NCBI GenBank assembly: GCA_030715195.1
Contig: JAUYVI010000008.1
Coordinates: 124,001-188,000, forward strand
Direction of reading: 5' to 3'
Length of the DNA: 64,000 nt
Source: Dongia sedimenti
GTDB taxonomy: Bacteria > Pseudomonadota > Alphaproteobacteria > Dongiales > Dongiaceae
Below the pieces are notes generated by a model that was not told the DNA's origin, ran no database searches, and saw only the letters and a list, made by a program, of their open reading frames with translations. Numbering within the stretch: the first letter of the stretch is position 1; each line of letters opens with the position of its first letter. Shown piece by piece: positions 60,353-64,000 of this stretch. The position numbers and the translations under genes were made by a program.

Positions 60353-61726
60353 CTACGCCCGCTTCCAAGTCGTCCCGGAGGGGCCATCCTCCAGCACCAC
60401 CCCGGCTTCCAAGAGCTCCTTCCGAATCCGATCGGCGGCTGCGAAGTCTTTCGCTTGGCGTGCGGCCTTGCGGGCATCGATCAGCTTCTCGATCTCGACC
60501 GCCTGCAGCCCGCCCCCACTTGCCTGGAACCAAGCCGCCGGGTCCTGCTGCAGCAGGCCGAGCAGCGCGCCCGCGCCGAGCAGCGCGGATTTCAGCGCCC
60601 GCTTCTCCTCCAGCTTCTCGGCCTTGTTCAGCTTCGAGACCAGCTCGTGCATCTCGGAGATCGCAAGCGGGGTGTTGAGGTCGTCGGCCAGCGCGGCGAG
60701 GATGTGCGCGTTGGGCTCCGGCAGCGCATCGACCTCGGCGCGGGCGACGGCGGTGTAGAGGCGATCGAGCGCCGTCTTCGCCTCCTTCAACCCGTCGCGG
60801 GTGATGTCGATCGGCTGGCGGTAATGGGCCGAGAGCAGGGCCAGGCGGATCGCTTCGCCGCGGTGCCCCTCCTCCAGCAGCTCGTGCACGGTGAAGTAGT
60901 TGCCGAGCGACTTCGACATCTTGGTGCCGTTGACCTGCACGAAGCCGTTGTGCAGCCAGTAGCGCGCCATCACCGCGGTGCCATGGGCGCAGCGGCTCTG
61001 GGCGATCTCGTTCTCATGATGCGGGAAGATGAGGTCGAGCCCGCCGCCATGGATGTCGAAGACTTCGCCAAGGATCTCGCCCGACATGGCCGAGCATTCG
61101 ATATGCCAGCCCGGCCGGCCCCGGCCCCAAGGCGAATCCCAGCCCGGCTGATCGGCGGCGCTCGGCTTCCAGAGCACGAAATCCGCGGGGTGCTTCTTAT
61201 AGGGCGCGACTTCCACGCGGGCGCCGGCGATCAGGTCGTCGAGACTGCGCTTGGAGAGCTTTCCGTACTCCTCCATCGACGGCACGTTGAAGAGCACGTG
61301 CCCCTCCGCCGCATAGGCATGGCCTTTCGCCTCGAGCACGCCGATCATCTTGATCATCTGCCCGACATACTCGGTCGCGCGCGGCTCGCGGTCCGGCGGC
61401 AGGGCGCCGAGCGCGGCCATGTCGTCGTGATACCACTGGGTGGTGCGCTTGGTGACCTGCTCGATGGTCTCGCCGTTCTGCTTCGCGGCTTCCATGATCT
61501 TGTCCTCGATGTCCGTGATGTTGCGGACATAGGTGACGTGATCCTTGCCGTAGGTGTGGCGCAGCAGCCGCGCCAGCACGTCGAACACCACGACGGGGCG
61601 CGCATTGCCGATATGGGCGTAGTCGTAGACCGTCGGTCCGCAGACATAGATGCGGACGTTCTTGGGATCGATCGGCTCGAAGACCTGCTTCTCGCGGGTC
61701 AGGGTGTTGTGGAAGTGGATGGTCAT
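60353..61726 (-). CDS. cysS: Cysteinyl-tRNA synthetase
   Basis: A 457-aa class I synthetase. [20 protein letters not shown] is the HIGH region with the zinc-binding Cys, [20 protein letters not shown] and [20 protein letters not shown] the CysRS-specific zinc and active-site segments, and [20 protein letters not shown] the KMSKS loop. The C-terminal helical domain ([20 protein letters not shown]) is complete. The ATG at 61726 follows a CCACCG-type weak leader. gltX lies upstream on the same strand, 195 bases away across a repeat. Confidence 0.97.
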   Translation of the reverse strand: MTIHFHNTLTREKQVFEPIDPKNVRIYVCGPTVYDYAHIGNARPVVVFDVLARLLRHTYGKDHVTYVRNITDIEDKIMEAAKQNGETIEQVTKRTTQWYHDDMAALGALPPDREPRATEYVGQMIKMIGVLEAKGHAYAAEGHVLFNVPSMEEYGKLSKRSLDDLIAGARVEVAPYKKHPADFVLWKPSAADQPGWDSPWGRGRPGWHIECSAMSGEILGEVFDIHGGGLDLIFPHHENEIAQSRCAHGTAVMARYWLHNGFVQVNGTKMSKSLGNYFTVHELLEEGHRGEAIRLALLSAHYRQPIDITRDGLKEAKTALDRLYTAVARAEVDALPEPNAHILAALADDLNTPLAISEMHELVSKLNKAEKLEEKRALKSALLGAGALLGLLQQDPAAWFQASGGGLQAVEIEKLIDARKAARQAKDFAAADRIRKELLEAGVVLEDGPSGTTWKRA

Positions 61727-61785
61727 CGGTGGTTCCGTTGCTTGTGTTGCCGTGGGTGCTCAGTCGCAGCCACAACAACAGTCCG

Positions 61786-61910
61786 TCATCCCCGCGCCCG
61801 GCGGACGAATGTCCGCCTTCGCGGACGGGCGCGCGGCGACCCACGCCTTGGGTACCGCACGATAGAAAGGCGTGGATCCCCGGACCAAGTCCGGGGATGA
61901 CGGCGGAATA
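61786..61910. repeat. Intergenic palindromic repeat
   Basis: The right part, ATCCCCGGAC-CAA-GTCCGGGGAT (61876-61898), is a 10-bp perfect stem, and the left part begins GTCATCCCCGCGCCCGGCGG. The GTCATCCCCG/CGGGGATGAC ends are the form taken by a very common alphaproteobacterial dispersed repeat. It lies between gltX and cysS, where it would end the gltX transcript or form part of a longer one. Confidence 0.75.
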
Positions 61911-61920
61911 GATTGCGGCA

Positions 61921-63261
61921 TCACGCCCGCTCCCCCCGCAGGCGCTTCAGCGCGCGGTCGCGGCCGATCAAGGGCAGCAGCGCCTTCAGCTCCGGTCCGT
62001 GGTCGAGGCCGGTCAGCGCCAAACGCAGCGGCATGAAGAGGTCCTTGCCCTTCTTGCCGGTGGTCTTCTGCACCGTCTGGGTCCAGGTCTTCCAGGTGTC
62101 GCCGTCCCAGGGCTCGCCCGGCAGCAGTTCGGCCGCCTTGGCGGCGAAGCCGCCGTCCGGCACCACCGGCGCGATCTCCGAGCGGCAAATCTGCTGCCAG
62201 AGCGCGATGTCGCCGATTTTCTCCAGGTTGCCACGCGCCGCTTCCCACAGCGCGGGATCGACCTGGGCGAAGTTCAGCGCGGCCAGCTGCGGCTTCACCT
62301 GGTCGAAGCTCAGGGCGTGCAGCAGGCGGGCGTTCAGATGCTTGAGCTCCTCGGGGTCGAAGCGCGGCGAGGTCTTGCCGAACTTCGAAAGGTCGTGATC
62401 GGCGATCAGCGCCTCAAGACCGGTCACCGCCTCGACCGCATGGCCGGTGCCGATCCGCGCCAGATAGGCATTGATCGCCATCGGCTCGAGGCCTTCTTCG
62501 CGCATCTGCATGATCGAGAGAGAGCCCAGGCGCTTCGAAAGCCCCTCGCCGCTCGCATCCACCAGCAGCGGCAGATGGGCGAAGGTCGGCGCCTTGGCAC
62601 CGAGCGCCTCGTAGATCTGGATCTGGGTCGCCGTGTTGGTGACATGGTCGTTGCCGCGGATCACGTGGCTGACCTTGAGCTCGACGTCATCCACCACCGA
62701 GGGCAGAGTGTAGAGGAAGGTGCCGTCCTCGCGGATCAGGATCGGGTCGGACTGGCTGCTCTCGTCGATATGCTGGGGACCGCGCACGAGGTCGTTCCAT
62801 TCGACGTTGCGTGGGTCCAGCTTGAAGCGCCAGTGCGGCCGGCGGCCTTCGGCTTCGAGGCGCTGGCGGTCCGCATCGGTCAGCTTCAACGCGGCGCGGT
62901 CATAGACCCGCGATTTTCCCAGCGACGACTGGACCTTTCGCTGCAGCGCCAGCTCTTCGGCGGTTTCGTAGCAGGGATAGAGATGCCCGGAGGCCTTCAG
63001 CTTCGCGGCCGCGGCTTCGTAGGTGTCGATGCGGTCGGACTGGCGGGTGAACTCATCCCAGACGAGGCCGAGCCACTTCAGGTCATCTTCGATGACGGCG
63101 GCGTAAGCCAGGGTCGAGCGCTCGCGATCGGTGTCGTCGAGGCGCAGCAGGAACTTGCCGCCCTGCTTCTTCGCAAACAGCCAGTTGTTCAGCGCGACGT
63201 AGATGTTTCCGACATGGAGCCGCCCGGTCGGGCTTGGAGCGAAGCGTACACGGATCGACAT
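61921..63261 (-). CDS. gltX: Glutamyl-tRNA synthetase
   Basis: A 446-aa class I synthetase. VRFAPSPTGRLHVGNIYVAL is the HIGH-type motif, LRLDDTDRERS the tRNA/Glu-binding D-D segment, HVIRGNDHVTNTATQIQIYE the GluRS signature and DASGEGLSKRLGSLSIMQMR the KMSKS-like loop (L-S-K-R). Length is somewhat short (typical about 470), so it may be one of the two GltX paralogues many alphaproteobacteria carry. Charges tRNA-Glu (and possibly tRNA-Gln). Confidence 0.93.
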   Translation of the reverse strand: MSIRVRFAPSPTGRLHVGNIYVALNNWLFAKKQGGKFLLRLDDTDRERSTLAYAAVIEDDLKWLGLVWDEFTRQSDRIDTYEAAAAKLKASGHLYPCYETAEELALQRKVQSSLGKSRVYDRAALKLTDADRQRLEAEGRRPHWRFKLDPRNVEWNDLVRGPQHIDESSQSDPILIREDGTFLYTLPSVVDDVELKVSHVIRGNDHVTNTATQIQIYEALGAKAPTFAHLPLLVDASGEGLSKRLGSLSIMQMREEGLEPMAINAYLARIGTGHAVEAVTGLEALIADHDLSKFGKTSPRFDPEELKHLNARLLHALSFDQVKPQLAALNFAQVDPALWEAARGNLEKIGDIALWQQICRSEIAPVVPDGGFAAKAAELLPGEPWDGDTWKTWTQTVQKTTGKKGKDLFMPLRLALTGLDHGPELKALLPLIGRDRALKRLRGERA

Positions 63262-63320
63262 GGGTCCATCACCGATCCGGCACAGGCAGAGAGCTTAGTC
63301 GGAGGGAGCCATCACGCGGC

Positions 63321-63422
63321 CCCCTCACCCCAACCCCTCTCCCACGAGGGGAGAGGGGCTTGAAATTGAGCGATTGCAACAGCGTCCCCTCTCCCCTTGT
63401 GGGAGAGGGACAGGGTGAGGGG
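63321..63422. repeat. Composite intergenic repeat with inverted arms
   Basis: CCCCTCACCCCAACCCCTCT at the left and GGGAGAGGGACAGGGTGAGG followed by GG at the right are near-inverses, and each arm also folds on itself (CCCCTCTCCC with GGGAGAGGGG). About 100 bases; the central TTGAAATTGAGCGATTGCAA is not repeated. The CCCTCACCC...GGGTGAGGG form is a common dispersed repeat in proteobacteria. It lies between gltX and nadE. Confidence 0.8.
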
Positions 63423-63452
63423 TGCCGCAAACTGGGTGATGGGTAATTCATC

Positions 63453-64000
63453 TCAAGCCTTCGGCGCCTTGAAGCTGTTGGTGATCGGGTAGCGTCGATC
63501 GCGGCCGAAGGCGCGGCTGGTGATCTTCACGCCCGGCGGTGCCTGGCGCCGCTTATACTCGGCGAGATCCAGCATCCGCCAGACCCGCAGAACAGTCGCT
63601 TGCTCGAAACCCCTGGCGACGATCTGCTCGACTGTCATCTCGTGCTCGATCAGGCATTCGAGAATGCCGTCGAGAATCTCGTAGGGGGGCAGCGAATCCT
63701 GGTCGGTCTGGTTCGGCTTCAATTCCGCGGTGGGCGCCTTGGTGATGACGCGCGGCGGCATCACCGCCCCATCCGGGCCGAGCGCGCCGGCGGGTTTCTG
63801 CGCATTCCGCCAGTCGCAGAGCCGGTAGACCATGGTCTTGTAGATGTCCTTCAGCACCGAATAGCCGCCGCACATGTCGCCGTAGAGCGTCGCGTAGCCG
63901 ACCGACATCTCGGACTTGTTGCCGGTGGTGAGCAGCATCGAGCCGAGCTTGTTGGAGATCGCCATCAGGGTGACGCCCCGGATGCGGCTCTGGATGTTCT
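63453..64000 (-). CDS. nadE: Glutamine-dependent NAD+ synthetase, C-terminal part
   Basis: The reverse-strand frame is open from the right edge; the first complete codon is at 63998 and the visible part is 182 codons. [20 protein letters not shown] is followed by [20 protein letters not shown] with [19 protein letters not shown]. These are the synthetase-domain residues that bind NaAD and the adenylate. The C-terminus has [20 protein letters not shown], the T-A-E-L-x-P-x-Q-x-D-Q-D-S-L-P-x-Y motif. NadE makes NAD from NaAD with ATP and ammonia (or glutamine via the amidase half, which would lie outside the window). Confidence 0.93.
   Translation of the reverse strand, partial: NIQSRIRGVTLMAISNKLGSMLLTTGNKSEMSVGYATLYGDMCGGYSVLKDIYKTMVYRLCDWRNAQKPAGALGPDGAVMPPRVITKAPTAELKPNQTDQDSLPPYEILDGILECLIEHEMTVEQIVARGFEQATVLRVWRMLDLAEYKRRQAPPGVKITSRAFGRDRRYPITNSFKAPKA

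Overview
The window is about 64 kb of GC-rich (mostly around two thirds G+C) bacterial chromosome from an alphaproteobacterium, probably of the Rhodospirillales type. The evidence is: 5-aminolevulinate synthase (C4 haem route), the ethylmalonyl-CoA pathway trio (crotonyl-CoA carboxylase/reductase, methylsuccinyl-CoA dehydrogenase, ethylmalonyl-CoA mutase), a SAM-II riboswitch in front of metZ, and citramalate synthase. Genes are dense, often overlap by 1-4 bases, and sit on both strands. No species name can be given from the sequence alone.

Layout. 1-2.6 kb: a cut-off ECF sigma factor, a metallophosphoesterase, small exported proteins and a DUF962 protein whose 3' end runs into a tyrosine-recombinase remnant. 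2.7-9.9 kb: an island-like cluster resembling the mycobacterial decaprenylphosphoryl-arabinose route (UbiA-type phosphoribosyltransferase, DprE1-like oxidase, DprE2-like reductase) with a GT-C-like membrane protein, a GtrA protein, an epimerase and a flavoprotein; it ends beside tRNA-Ser(GCT). 10.7-15.5 kb: two Nu-class GSTs, a thioesterase, a secreted protein, a second DUF962 protein and a patatin. 15.8-19.6 kb: AraC regulator, isochorismatase, XapX protein and amidohydrolase. 19.7-28.6 kb: DUF1275 protein, pyrE, a class V aminotransferase, dapB, a class III aminotransferase coupled to hemA, an MFS transporter and a PadR-like regulator.

28.8-31.5 kb is the most unusual part. It is a lower-GC segment of 1.7 kb bounded by a perfect 29-bp inverted repeat. 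The repeat contains the start codons of two convergent membrane-protein genes, and an intact tyrosine recombinase gene ends 6 bases outside the right repeat. The arrangement looks like an invertible gene-swap cassette.

31.7-45.3 kb is mostly core: an SDR, fieF, pdxH, a DnaJ-like protein, fabI, aroC, a histidine kinase, bluB coupled to the B12-dependent ethylmalonyl-CoA mutase, metZ behind a SAM-II riboswitch plus terminator, and several small exported Pro/Tyr- or Gly-rich proteins. 45.7-48.8 kb: ccr-mcd. 49.5-50.1 kb: a degenerate tandem repeat of about 222 bp. 50.1-64 kb: adenosine/adenine deaminase, epimerases, a PanE-like reductase, rpsD, trmJ-cimA, a LysE transporter, a flavoprotein, cysS, gltX and the end of nadE, with three hairpin or palindromic intergenic repeats.

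How it fits together: Ccr, Ecm and Mcd serve acetyl-CoA assimilation without isocitrate lyase. BluB makes the lower ligand of the B12 cofactor that Ecm needs. HemA and the flavin, PLP and B12 enzymes fit a respiratory heterotroph.
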